From Rhynochetos jubatus (lineage: Eukaryota > Chordata > Aves > Eurypygiformes > Rhynochetidae): a DNA stretch of 64,000 bases. Both the position numbers and the translations under genes were made by a program. Location: the NCBI GenBank assembly GCA_027574665.1, contig CM050659.1, positions 935,001 to 999,000 on the forward strand. The letters are read 5' to 3'. Each line of letters opens with the position of its first letter. Position 1 is the first letter of the stretch. Below the pieces are notes generated by a model. The model was not told the origin of the DNA and searched no databases. It saw nothing but the letters and a program-made list of their open reading frames with translations. Shown in pieces: positions 10,901-23,100 of this stretch.

Positions 10901-11400
10901 TACGAGAGAATTTCTTAGCGAAACCTTGTTTGTTTTGGCAGAGCACTGCATGCTTCTTAAGACAGAGCTCTGTATCCCCGGGAAAGTCGAAAGCCACAGG
11001 GTCACCTTCTCTGTGCTAACAGGCTCGGAGAGGCTGGAATGCGCGGCTCGTTGAAGCGTCTGCCCGAACACGGACATCTGAAGCAGCACTGTAATGCGAC
11101 CAAACAGAAAGAGTTAGGAGAGAATTTCTTGTCCCTTCTTGCTGCGCCCTTGCAGAGCACTGCGTGCCAGAGCAGCCGGATCGCTGTGTTGCTTGCAATC
11201 TCCAGTTCCAACAGTGCCACAGTTCCTCGGCAACAGAAAGAGCTAGGAAGGAATTGCTTGCGCTGTTTTCTCTCGCTGTGCTCTAGCAGTTCGTTCCCTT
11301 TTCGGCAGAGCGCGGGACCGCTTGCAAAGCTTAGAAACAAACCTCTCCCTTTTCCTCCAAAAGGGAAAGAGCTACGAGGGAATTTCTTAGCGAAACCTTG
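4904..11400 (+). repeat. Segment duplicated 45 kb downstream (copy 1)
   Basis: Unit haplotypes from about 4,904 to about 11,400 match those at 50,215 to about 57,670 in the same order. The offset is 45,311 bp at first and 46,255 bp after the second copy's 944-bp insertion. Rare markers are shared, such as GCGCAGG (5,650 and 8,010 versus 50,961 and 53,321) and a CTACGAGAG change near 10,907 (also near 57,162). The match ends where 11,418 reads CTACATG and the other copy reads TGCATG. Confidence 0.75.
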
Positions 11401-14300
11401 TTTGTTTTGGCAGAGCACTACATGCCTCTTAAGACAGAGCTCTGTATCCCCGGGAAAGTCGAAAGCCACAGGGTCACCTTCTCTGTGCTAACAGGCTCGG
11501 AGAGGCTCGAATGCGCGGCTCGTTGAAGCGTCTGCCCGAACACGGACATCTGAAGCAGCACTGTAATGCGACCAAACAGAAAGAGTTAGGAGAGAATTTC
11601 TTGTCCCTTCTTGCTGCGCCTTTGCAGAGCACTGCGTGCCAGAGCAGCCGGATCGCTGTGTTGCTTGCAATCTCCAGTTCCAACAGTGCCACAGTTCCTC
11701 GGCAACAGAAAGAGCTAGGAAGGAATTGCTTACGCTGTTTTCTCTCGCTGTGCTCTAGCAGTTCGTTCCCTTTTCGGCAGAGCGCGGGACCGCTTGCAAA
11801 GCTTAGAAACAAAGCTCTCCCTTTTCCTCCAAAAGGGAAAGAGCTACGAGGGAATTTCTTAGCGAAACCTTGTTTGTTTTGGCAGAGCACTGCATGCCTC
11901 TGAAGACAGAGCTCTGTATCCCCGGGAAAGTCGAAATCCACAGGGTCACCTTCTCTGTGCTAACAGGCTCGGAGAGGCTCGAATGCGCGGCTCGTTGAAG
12001 CGTCTGCCCGAACACGGACATCTGAAGCAGCACTGTAATGCGACCAAACAGAAAGAGTTAGGAGAGAATTTCTTGTCCCTTCTTGCTGCGCCCTTGCAGA
12101 GCACTGCGTGCCAGAGCAGCCGGATAGCTGTGTTGCTTGCAATCTCCAGTTCCAACAGTGCCACAGTTCCTCGGCAACAGAAAGAGCTAGGAAGGAATTG
12201 CTTACGCTGTTTTCTCTCGCTGTGCTCTAGCAGTTCGTTCCCTTTTCGGCAGAGCGCGGGACCGCTTGCAAAGCTTAGAAACAAAGCTCTCCCTTTTCCT
12301 CCAAAAGGGAAAGAGCTACGAGGGAATTTCTTAGGGAAACCTTGTTTGTTTTGGCAGAGCACTGCATGCCTCTTAAGACAGAGCTCTGTATCCCCGGGAA
12401 AGTCGAAAGCCACAGGGTCACCTTCTCTGTGCTAACAGGCTCGGAGAGGCTCGAATGCGCGGCTCGTTGAAGCGTCTGCCCGAACACGGACATCTGAAGC
12501 AGCACTGTAATGCGACCAAACAGAAAGAGTTAGGAGAGAATTTCTTGTCCCTTCTTGCTGCGCCTTTGCAGAGCACTGCGTGCCAGAGCAGCCGGATCGC
12601 TGTGTTGCTTGCAATCTCCAGTTCCAACAGTGCCACAGTTCCTCGGCAACAGAAAGAGCTAGGAAGGAATTGCTTACGCTGTTTTCTCTCGCTGTGCTCT
12701 AGCAGTTCGTTCCCTTTTCGGCAGAGCGCGGGACCGCTTGCAAAGCCCAGAAACAAACCTCTCCCTTTTCCTCCAAAAGGGAAAGAGCTACGAGGGAATT
12801 TCTTAGCGAAACCTTGTTTGTTTTGGCAGAGCACTGCATGCCTCTGAAGACAGAGCTCTGTATCCCCGGGAAAGTCGAAAGCCACAGGGTCACCTTCTCT
12901 GTGCTAACAGGCTCGGAGAGGCTCGAATGCGCGGCTCGTTGAAGCGTCTGCCCGAACACGGACATCTGAAGCAGCACTGTAATGCGACCAAACAGAAAGA
13001 GTTAGGAGAGAATTTCTTGTCCCTTCTTGCTGCGCCCTTGCAGAACACTGCGTGCCAGAGCAGCCGGATCGCTGTGTTGCTTGCAATCTCCAGTTCCAAC
13101 AGTGCCACAGTTCCTCGGCAACAGAAAGAGCTAGGAAGGAATTGCTTACGCTGTTTTCTCTCGCTGTGCTCTAGCAGTTCGTTCCCTTTTCGGCAGAGCG
13201 CGGGACCGCTTGCAAAGCTTAGAAACAAACCTCTCCCTTTTCCTCCAAAAGGGAAAGAGCTACGAGGGAATTTCTTAGCGAAACCTTGTTTGTTTTGGCA
13301 GAGCACTGCATGCCTCTTAAGACAGAGCTCTGTATCCCCGGGAAAGTCGAAATCCACAGGGTCACCTTCTCTGTGCTAACAGGCTCGGAGAGGCTGGAAT
13401 GCGCGGCTCGTTGAAGCGTCTGCCCGAACACGGACATCTGAAGCAGCACTGTAATGCGACCAAACAGAAAGAGTTAGGAGAGAATTTCTTGTCCCTTCTT
13501 GCTGCGCCTTTGCAGAGCACTGCGTGCCAGAGCAGCCGGATCGCTGTGTTGCTTGCAATCTCCAGTTCCAACAGTGCCACAGTTCCTCGGCAACAGAAAG
13601 AGCTAGGAAGGAATTGCTTGCGCTGTTTTCTCTCGCTGTGCTCTAGCAGTTCGTTCCCTTTTCGGCAGAGCGCGGGACCGCTTGCAAAGCTTAGAAACAA
13701 AGCTCTCCCTTTTCCTCCAAAAGGGAAAGAGCTACGAGGGAATTTCTTAGCGAAACCTTGTTTGTTTTGGCAGAGCACTGCATGCCTCTGAAGACAGAGC
13801 TCTGTATCCCCGGGAAAGTCGAAAGCCACAGGGTCACCTTCTCTGTGCTAACAGGCTCGGAGAGGCTCGAATGCGCGGCTCGTTGAAGCGTCTGCCCGAA
13901 CACGGACATCTGAAGCAGCACTGTAATGCGACCAAACAGAAAGAGTTAGGAGAGAATTTCTTGTCCCTTCTTGCTGCGCCTTTGCAGAGCACTGCGTGCC
14001 AGAGCAGCCGGATCGCTGTGTTGCTTGCAATCTCCAGTTCCAACAGTGCCACAGTTCCTCGGCAACAGAAAGAGCTAGGAAGGAATTGCTTGCGCTGTTT
14101 TCTCTCGCTGTGCTCTAGCAGTTCGTTCCCTTTTCGGCAGAGCGCGGGACCGCTTGCAAAGCTTAGAAACAAACCTCTCCCTTTTCCTCCAAAAGGGAAA
14201 GAGCTACGAGGGAATTTCTTAGCGAAACCTTGTTTGTTTTGGCAGAGCACTGCATGCCTCTGAAGACAGAGCTCTGTATCCCCGGGAAAGTCGAAATCCA
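11400..14300 (+). repeat. Domain B1: mixed monomers without a clear higher-order period
   Basis: About six ordinary 472-bp units. They combine variants seen in both neighbours. One unit lacks the HindIII site: AAGCTT has become AAGCCC at 12,744-12,749, a change shared with a unit near 44,842. No other feature is visible here. Confidence 0.6.
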
Positions 14301-14434
14301 CAGGGTCACCTTCTCTGTGCTAACAGGCTCGGAGAGGCTCGAATGCGCGGCTCGTTGAAGCGTCTGCCCGAACACGGACATCTGAAGCAGCACTGTAATG
14401 CGACCAAACAGAAAGAGTTAGGAGAGAATTTCTT

Positions 14435-16665
14435 GTTCCTTCTTGCTGCGCCTTTGCAGAGCACTGCGTGCCAGAGCAGCCGGATCGCTGTGTTGCTTGC
14501 AATCTCCAGTTCCAACAGTGCCACAGTTCCTCGGCAACAGAAAGAGCTAGGAAGGAATTGCTTGCGCTGTTTTCTCTCGCTGTGCTCTAGCAGTTCGTTC
14601 CCTTTTCGGCAGAGCGCGGGACCGCTTGCAAAGCTTAGAAACAAACCTCTCCCTTTTCCTCCAAAAGGGAAAGAGCTACGAGGGAATTTCTTAGCGAAAC
14701 CTTGTTTGTTTTGGCAGAGCACTGCATGCCTCTTAAGACAGAGCTCTGTATCCCCGGGAAAGTCGAAAGCCACAGGGTCACCTTCTCTGTGCTAACAGGC
14801 TCGGAGAGGCTCGAATGCGCGGCTCGTTGAAGCGTCTGCCCGAACACGGACATCTGAAGCAGCACTGTATGCGACCAAACAGAAAGAGTTAGGAGAGAAT
14901 TTCTTGTCCCTTCTTGCTGCGCCTTTGCAGAGCACTGCGTGCCAGAGCAGCCGGATCGCTGTGTTGCTTGCAATCTCCAGTTCCAACAGTGCCACAGTTC
15001 CTCGGCAACAGAAAGAGCTAGGAAGGAATTGCTTGCGCTGTTTTCTCTCGCTGTGCTCTAGCAGTTCGTTCCCTTTTCGGCAGAGCGCGGGACCGCTTGC
15101 AAAGCTTAGAAACAAACCTCTCCCTTTTCCTCCAAAAGGGAAAGAGCTACGAGGGAATTTCTTAGCGAAACCTTGTTTGTTTTGGCAGAGCACTACATGC
15201 CTCTTAAGACAGAGCTCTGTATCCCCGGGAAAGTCGAAAGCCACAGGGTCACCTTCTCTGTGCTAACAGGCTCGGAGAGGCTCGAATGCGCGGCTCGTTG
15301 AAGCGTCTGCCCGAACACGGACATCTGAAGCAGCACTGTAATGCGACCAAACAGAAAGAGTTAGGAGAGAATTTCTTGTCCCTTCTTGCTGCGCCTTTGC
15401 AGAGCACTGCGTGCCAGAGCAACCGGATCGCTGTGTTGCTTGCAATCTCCAGTTCCAACAGTGCCACAGTTCCTCGGCAACAGAAAGAGCTAGGAAGGAA
15501 TTGCTTGCGCTGTTTTCTCTCGCTGTGCTCTAGCAGTTCGTTCCCTTTTCGGCAGAGCGCGGGACCGCTTGCAAAGCTTAGAAACAAAGCTCTCCCTTTT
15601 CCTCCAAAAGGGAAAGAGCTACGAGGGAATTTCTTAGCGAAACCTTGTTTGTTTTGGCAGAGCACTGCATGCCTCTGAAGACAGAGCTCTGTATCCCCGG
15701 GAAAGTCGAAATCCACAGGGTCACCTTCTCTGTGCTAACAGGCTCGGAGAGGCTCGAATGCGCGGCTCGTTGAAGCGTCTGCCCGAACACGGACATCTGA
15801 AGCAGCACTGTAATGCGACCAAACAGAAAGAGTTAGGAGAGAATTTCTTGTTCCTTCTTGCTGCGCCTTTGCAGAGCACTGCGTGCCAGAGCAGCCGGAT
15901 CGCTGTGTTGCTTGCAATCTCCAGTTCCAACAGTGCCACAGTTCCTCGGCAACAGAAAGAGCTAGGAAGGAATTGCTTACGCTGTTTTCTCTCGCTGTGC
16001 TCTAGCAGTTCGTTCCCTTTTCGGCAGAGCGCGGGACCGCTTGCAAAGCTTAGAAACAAAGCTCTCCCTTTTCCTCCAAAAGGGAAAGAGCTACGAGGGA
16101 ATTTCTTAGCGAAACCTTGTTTGTTTTGGCAGAGCACTGCATGCCTCTTAAGACAGAGCTCTGTATCCCCGGGAAAGTCGAAATCCACAGGGTCACCTTC
16201 TCTGTGCTAACAGGCTCGGAGAGGCTCGAATGCGCGGCTCGTTGAAGCGTCTGCCCGAACACGGACATCTGAAGCAGCACTGTATGCGACCAAACAGAAA
16301 GAGTTAGGAGAGAATTTCTTGTCCCTTCTTGCTGCGCCTTTGCAGAGCACTGCGTGCCAGAGCAGCCGGATCGCTGTGTTGCTTGCAATCTCCAGTTCCA
16401 ACAGTGCCACAGTTCCTCGGCAACAGAAAGAGCTAGGAAGGAATTGCTTGCGCTGTTTTCTCTCGCTGTGCTCTAGCAGTTCGTTCCCTTTTCGGCAGAG
16501 CGCGGGACCGCTTGCAAAGCTTAGAAACAAACCTCTCCCTTTTCCTCCAAAAGGGAAAGAGCTACGAGGGAATTTCTTAGCGAAACCTTGTTTGTTTTGG
16601 CAGAGCACTACATGCCTCTTAAGACAGAGCTCTGTATCCCCGGGAAAGTCGAAAGCCACAGGGTC
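14435..16665 (+). repeat. Domain B2: 3-unit duplication marked by a 1-bp deletion
   Basis: CACTGTAATGCG is shortened to CACTGTATGCG near 14,868 and again near 16,283, 1,415 bp apart (three units less one base). The downstream marker CTACATG occurs at about 15,194 and 16,609, also 1,415 bp apart. The upstream marker TTGTTCC appears in both copies. The two deletions therefore descend from one event copied by a 3-unit duplication. The deletion-bearing units are 471 bp. Confidence 0.75.
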
Positions 16666-17135
16666 ACCTTCTCTGTGCTAACAGGCTCGGAGAGGCTGGA
16701 ATGCGCGGCTCGTTGAAGCGTCTGCCCGAACACGGCCATCTGAAGCAGCACTGTAATGCGACCAAACAGAAAGAGTTAGGAGAGAATTTCTTGTCCCTTC
16801 TTGCTGCGCCTTTGCAGAGCACTGCGTGCCAGAGCAGCCGGATCGCTGTGTTGCTTGCAATCTCCAGTTCCAACAGTGCCACAGTTCCTCGGCAACAGAA
16901 AGAGCTAGGAAGGAATTGCTTACGCTGTTTTCTCTCGCTGTGCTCTAGCAGTTCGTTCCCTTTTCGGCAGAGCGCGGGACCGCTTGCAAAGCTTAGAAAC
17001 AAACCTCTCCCTTTTCCTCCAAAAGGGAAAGAGCTACGAGGGAATTTCTTAGCGAAACCTTGTTTGTTTTGGCAGAGCACTGCATGCCTCTGAAGACAGA
17101 GCTCTGTATCCCCGGGAAAGTCGAAAGCCACAGGG

Positions 17136-20100
17136 TCACCTTCTCTGTGCTAACAGGCTCGGAGAGGCTCGAATGCGCGGCTCGTTGAAGCGTCTGCCCG
17201 AACACGGACATCTGAAGCAGCACTGTAATGCGACCAAACAGAAAGAGTTAGGAGAGAATTTCTTGTTCCTTCTTGCTGCGCCTTTGCAGAGCACTGCGTG
17301 CCAGAGCAGCCGGATCGCTGTGTTGCTTGCAATCTCCAGTTCCAACAGTGCCACAGTTCCTCGGCAACAGAAAGAGCTAGGAAGGAATTGCTTGCGCTGT
17401 TTTCTCTCGCTGTGCTCTAGCAGTTCGTTCCCTTTTCGGCAGAGCGCGGGACCGCTTGCAAAGCTTAGAAACAAAGCTCTCCCTTTTCCTCCAAAAGGGA
17501 AAGAGCTACGAGGGAATTTCTTAGCGAAACCTTGTTTGTTTTGGCAGAGCACTGCATGCCTCTTAAGACAGAGCTCTGTATCCCCGGGAAAGTCGAAATC
17601 CACAGGGTCACCTTCTCTGTGCTAACAGGCTCGGAGAGGCTGGAATGCGCGGCTCGTTGAAGCGTCTGCCCGAACACGGACATCTGAAGCAGCACTGTAA
17701 TGCGACCAAACAGAAAGAGTTAGGAGAGAATTTCTTGTCCCTTCTTGCTGCGCCTTTGCAGAGCACTGCGTGCCAGAGCAGCCGGATCGCTGTGTTGCTT
17801 GCAATCTCCAGTTCCAACAGTGCCACAGTTCCTCGGCAACAGAAAGAGCTAGGAAGGAATTGCTTGCGCTGTTTTCTCTCGCTGTGCTCTAGCAGTTCGT
17901 TCCCTTTTCGGCAGAGCGCGGGACCGCTTGCAAAGCTTAGAAACAAAGCTCTCCCTTTTCCTCCAAAAGGGAAAGAGCTACGAGGGAATTTCTTAGCGAA
18001 ACCTTGTTTGTTTTGGCAGAGCACTGCATGCCTCTTAAGACAGAGCTCTGGATCCCCGGGAAAGTCGAAATCCACAGGGTCACCTTCTCTGTGCTAACAG
18101 GCTCGGAGAGGCTGGAATGCGCGGCTCGTTGAAGCGTCTGCCCGAACACGGACATCTGAAGCAGCACTGTAATGCGACCAAACAGAAAGAGTTAGGAGAG
18201 AATTTCTTGTTCCTTCTTGCTGCGCCTTTGCAGAGCACTGCGTGCCAGAGCAGCCGGATCGCTGTGTTGCTTGCAATCTCCAGTTCCAACAGTGCCACAG
18301 TTCCTCGGCAACAGAAAGAGCTAGGAAGGAATTGCTTGCGCTGTTTTCTCTCGCTGTGCTCTAGCAGTTCGTTCCCTTTTCGGCAGAGCGCGGGACCGCT
18401 TGCAAAGCTTAGAAACAAACCTCTCCCTTTTCCTCCAAAAGGGAAAGAGCTACGAGGGAATTTCTTAGCGAAACCTTGTTTGTTTTGGCAGAGCACTGCA
18501 TGCCTCTTAAGACAGAGCTCTGTATCCCCGGGAAAGTCGAAAGCCACAGGGTCACCTTCTCTGTGCTAACAGGCTCGGAGAGGCTCGAATGCGCGGCTCG
18601 TTGAAGCGTCTGCCCGAACACGGACATCTGAAGCAGCACTGTAATGCGACCAAACAGAAAGAGTTAGGAGAGAATTTCTTGTCCCTTCTTGCTGCGCCTT
18701 TGCAGAGCACTGCGTGCCAGAGCAGCCGGATCGCTGTGTTGCTTGCAATCTCCAGTTCCAACAGTGCCACAGTTCCTCGGCAACAGAAAGAGCTAGGAAG
18801 GAATTGCTTGCGCTGTTTTCTCTCGCTGTGCTCTAGCAGTTGGTTCCCTTTTCGGCAGAGCGCGGGACCGCTTGCAAAGCTTAGAAACAAAGCTCTCCCT
18901 TTTCCTCCAAAAGGGAAAGAGCTACGAGGGAATTTCTTAGCGAAACCTTGTTTGTTTTGGCAGAGCACTGCATGCCTCTTAAGACAGAGCTCTGTATCCC
19001 CGGGAAAGTCGAAATCCACAGGGTCACCTTCTCTGTGCTAACAGGCTCGCAGAGGCTCGAATGCGCGGCTCGTTGAAGCGTCTGCCCGAACACGGACATC
19101 TGAAGCAGCACTGTAATGCGACCAAACAGAAAGAGTTAGGAGAGAATTTCTTGTCCCTTCTTGCTGCGCCTTTGCAGAGCACTGCGTGCCAGAGCAGCCG
19201 GATCGCTGTGTTGCTTGCAATCTCCAGTTCCAACAGTGCCACAGTTCCTCGGCAACAGAAAGAGCTAGGAAGGAATTGCTTACGCTGTTTTCTCTCGCTG
19301 TGCTCTAGCAGTTCGTTCCCTTTTCGGCAGAGCGCGGGACCGCTTGCAAAGCTTAGAAACAAACCTCTCCCTTTTCCTCCAAAAGGGAAAGAGCTACGAG
19401 GGAATTTCTTAGCGAAACCTTGTTTGTTTTGGCAGAGCACTGCATGCCTCTGAAGACAGAGCTCTGTATCCCCGGGAAAGTCGAAAGCCACAGGGTCACC
19501 TTCTCTGTGCTAACAGGCTCGGAGAGGCTCGAATGCGCGGCTCGTTGAAGCGTCTGCCCGAACACGGACATCTGAAGCAGCACTGTAATGCGACCAAACA
19601 GAAAGAGTTAGGAGAGAATTTCTTGTTCCTTCTTGCTGCGCCTTTGCAGAGCACTGCGTGCCAGAGCAGCCGGATCGCTGTGTTGCTTGCAATCTCCAGT
19701 TCCAACAGTGCCACAGTTCCTCGGCAACAGAAAGAGCTAGGAAGGAATTGCTTGCGCTGTTTTCTCTCGCTGTGCTCTAGCAGTTCGTTCCCTTTTCGGC
19801 AGAGCACGGGACCGCTTGCAAAGCTTAGAAACAAAGCTCTCCCTTTTCCTCCAAAAGGGAAAGAGCTACGAGGGAATTTCTTAGCGAAACCTTGTTTGTT
19901 TTGGCAGAGCACTGCATGCCTCTTAAGACAGAGCTCTGTATCCCCGGGAAAGTCGAAATCCACAGGGTCACCTTCTCTGTGCTAACAGGCTCGGAGAGGC
20001 TGGAATGCGCGGCTCGTTGAAGCGTCTGCCCGAACACGGACATCTGAAGCAGCACTGTAATGCGACCAAACAGAAAGAGTTAGGAGAGAATTTCTTGTCC

Positions 20101-23100
20101 CTTCTTGCTGCGCCTTTGCAGAGCACTGCGTGCCAGAGCAGCCGGATCGCTGTGTTGCTTGCAATCTCCAGTTCCAACAGTGCCACAGTTCCTCGGCAAC
20201 AGAAAGAGCTAGGAAGGAATTGCTTGCGCTGTTTTCTCTCGCTGTGCTCTAGCAGTTCGTTCCCTTTTCGGCAGAGCGCGGGACCGCTTGCAAAGCTTAG
20301 AAACAAAGCTCTCCCTTTTCCTCCAAAAGGGAAAGAGCTACGAGGGAATTTCTTAGCGAAACCTTGTTTGTTTTGGCAGAGCACTGCATGCCTCTTAAGA
20401 CAGAGCTCTGGATCCCCGGGAAAGTCGAAATCCACAGGGTCACCTTCTCTGTGCTAACAGGCTCGGAGAGGCTGGAATGCGCGGCTCGTTGAAGCGTCTG
20501 CCCGAACACGGACATCTGAAGCAGCACTGTAATGCGACCAAACAGAAAGAGTTAGGAGAGAATTTCTTGTTCCTTCTTGCTGCGCCTTTGCAGAGCACTG
20601 CGTGCCAGAGCAGCCGGATCGCTGTGTTGCTTGCAATCTCCAGTTCCAACAGTGCCACAGTTCCTCGGCAACAGAAAGAGCTAGGAAGGAATTGCTTGCG
20701 CTGTTTTCTCTCGCTGTGCTCTAGCAGTTCGTTCCCTTTTCGGCAGAGCGCGGGACCGCTTGCAAAGCTTAGAAACAAACCTCTCCCTTTTCCTCCAAAA
20801 GGGAAAGAGCTACGAGGGAATTTCTTAGCGAAACCTTGTTTGTTTTGGCAGAGCACTGCATGCCTCTTAAGACAGAGCTCTGTATCCCCGGGAAAGTCGA
20901 AAGCCACAGGGTCACCTTCTCTGTGCTAACAGGCTCGGAGAGGCTCGAATGCGCGGCTCGTTGAAGCGTCTGCCCGAACACGGACATCTGAAGCAGCACT
21001 GTAATGCGACCAAACAGAAAGAGTTAGGAGAGAATTTCTTGTCCCTTCTTGCTGCGCGTTTGCAGAGCACTGCGTGCCAGAGCAGCCGGATCGCTGTGTT
21101 GCTTGCAATCTCCAGTTCCAACAGTGCCACAGTTCCTCGGCAACAGAAAGAGCTAGGAAGGAATTGCTTGCGCTGTTTTCTCTCGCTGTGCTCTAGCAGT
21201 TGGTTCCCTTTTCGGCAGAGCGCGGGACCGCTTGCAAAGCTTAGAAACAAAGCTCTCCCTTTTCCTCCAAAAGGGAAAGAGCTACGAGGGAATTTCTTAG
21301 CGAAACCTTGTTTGTTTTGGCAGAGCACTGCATGCCTCTTAAGACAGAGCTCTGTATCCCCGGGAAAGTCGAAATCCACAGGGTCACCTTCTCTGTGCTA
21401 ACAGGCTCGCAGAGGCTCGAATGCGCGGCTCGTTGAAGCGTCTGCCCGAACACGGACATCTGAAGCAGCACTGTAATGCGACCAAACAGAAAGAGTTAGG
21501 AGAGAATTTCTTGTCCCTTCTTGCTGCGCCTTTGCAGAGCACTGCGTGCCAGAGCAGCCGGATCGCTGTGTTGCTTGCAATCTCCAGTTCCAACAGTGCC
21601 ACAGTTCCTCGGCAACAGAAAGAGCTAGGAAGGAATTGCTTACGCTGTTTTCTCTCGCTGTGCTCTAGCAGTTCGTTCCCTTTTCGGCAGAGCGCGGGAC
21701 CGCTTGCAAAGCTTAGAAACAAACCTCTCCCTTTTCCTCCAAAAGGGAAAGAGCTACGAGGGAATTTCTTAGCGAAACCTTGTTTGTTTTGGCAGAGCAC
21801 TGCATGCCTCTGAAGACAGAGCTCTGTATCCCCGGGAAAGTCGAAAGCCACAGGGTCACCTTCTCTGTGCTAACAGGCTCGGAGAGGCTCGAATGCGCGG
21901 CTCGTTGAAGCGTCTGCCCGAACACGGACATCTGAAGCAGCACTGTAATGCGACCAAACAGAAAGAGTTAGGAGAGAATTTCTTGTTCCTTCTTGCTGCG
22001 CCTTTGCAGAGCACTGCGTGCCAGAGCAGCCGGATCGCTGTGTTGCTTGCAATCTCCAGTTCCAACAGTGCCACAGTTCCTCGGCAACAGAAAGAGCTAG
22101 GAAGGAATTGCTTGCGCTGTTTTCTCTCGCTGTGCTCTAGCAGTTCGTTCCCTTTTCGGCAGAGCGCGGGACCGCTTGCAAAGCTTAGAAACAAAGCTCT
22201 CCCTTTTCCTCCAAAAGGGAAAGAGCTACGAGGGAATTTCTTAGCGAAACCTTGTTTGTTTTGGCAGAGCACTGCATGCCTCTTAAGACAGAGCTCTGTA
22301 TCCCCGGGAAAGTCGAAATCCACAGGGTCACCTTCTCTGTGCTAACAGGCTCGCAGAGGCTCGAATGCGCGGCTCGTTGAAGCGTCTGCCCGAACACGGA
22401 CATCTGAAGCAGCACTGTAATGCGACCAAACAGAAAGAGTTAGGAGAGAATTTCTTGTCCCTTCTTGCTGCGCCTTTGCAGAGCACTGCGTGCCAGAGCA
22501 GCCGGATCGCTGTGTTGCTTGCAATCTCCAGTTCCAACAGTGCCACAGTTCCTCGGCAACAGAAAGAGCTAGGAAGGAATTGCTTACGCTGTTTTCTCTC
22601 GCTGTGCTCTAGCAGTTCGTTCCCTTTTCGGCAGAGCGCGGGACCGCTTGCAAAGCTTAGAAACAAACCTCTCCCTTTTCCTCCAAAAGGGAAAGAGCTA
22701 CGAGGGAATTTCTTAGCGAAACCTTGTTTGTTTTGGCAGAGCACTGCATGCCTCTGAAGACAGAGCTCTGTATCCCCGGGAAAGTCGAAAGCCACAGGGT
22801 CACCTTCTCTGTGCTAACAGGCTCGGAGAGGCTCGAATGCGCGGCTCGTTGAAGCGTCTGCCCGAACACGGACATCTGAAGCAGCACTGTAATGCGACCA
22901 AACAGAAAGAGTTAGGAGAGAATTTCTTGTTCCTTCTTGCTGCGCCTTTGCAGAGCACTGCGTGCCAGAGCAGCCGGATCGCTGTGTTGCTTGCAATCTC
23001 CAGTTCCAACAGTGCCACAGTTCCTCGGCAACAGAAAGAGCTAGGAAGGAATTGCTTGCGCTGTTTTCTCTCGCTGTGCTCTAGCAGTTCGTTCCCTTTT

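Larger units (their letters stand above)
1..11400 (+). repeat. Domain A: mosaic of 5- and 6-unit periodicities
   Basis: About 24 units. The variant GCGCAGGAC recurs at 3,290, 5,650 and 8,010, exactly 2,360 bp (5 units) apart. The GTTGGTT variant at 6,572 and 9,404 and the GGATCC variant at 7,196 and 10,028 recur 2,832 bp (6 units) apart. No single higher-order period covers the whole domain. This looks like repeated unequal exchange between units in register. Confidence 0.7.
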
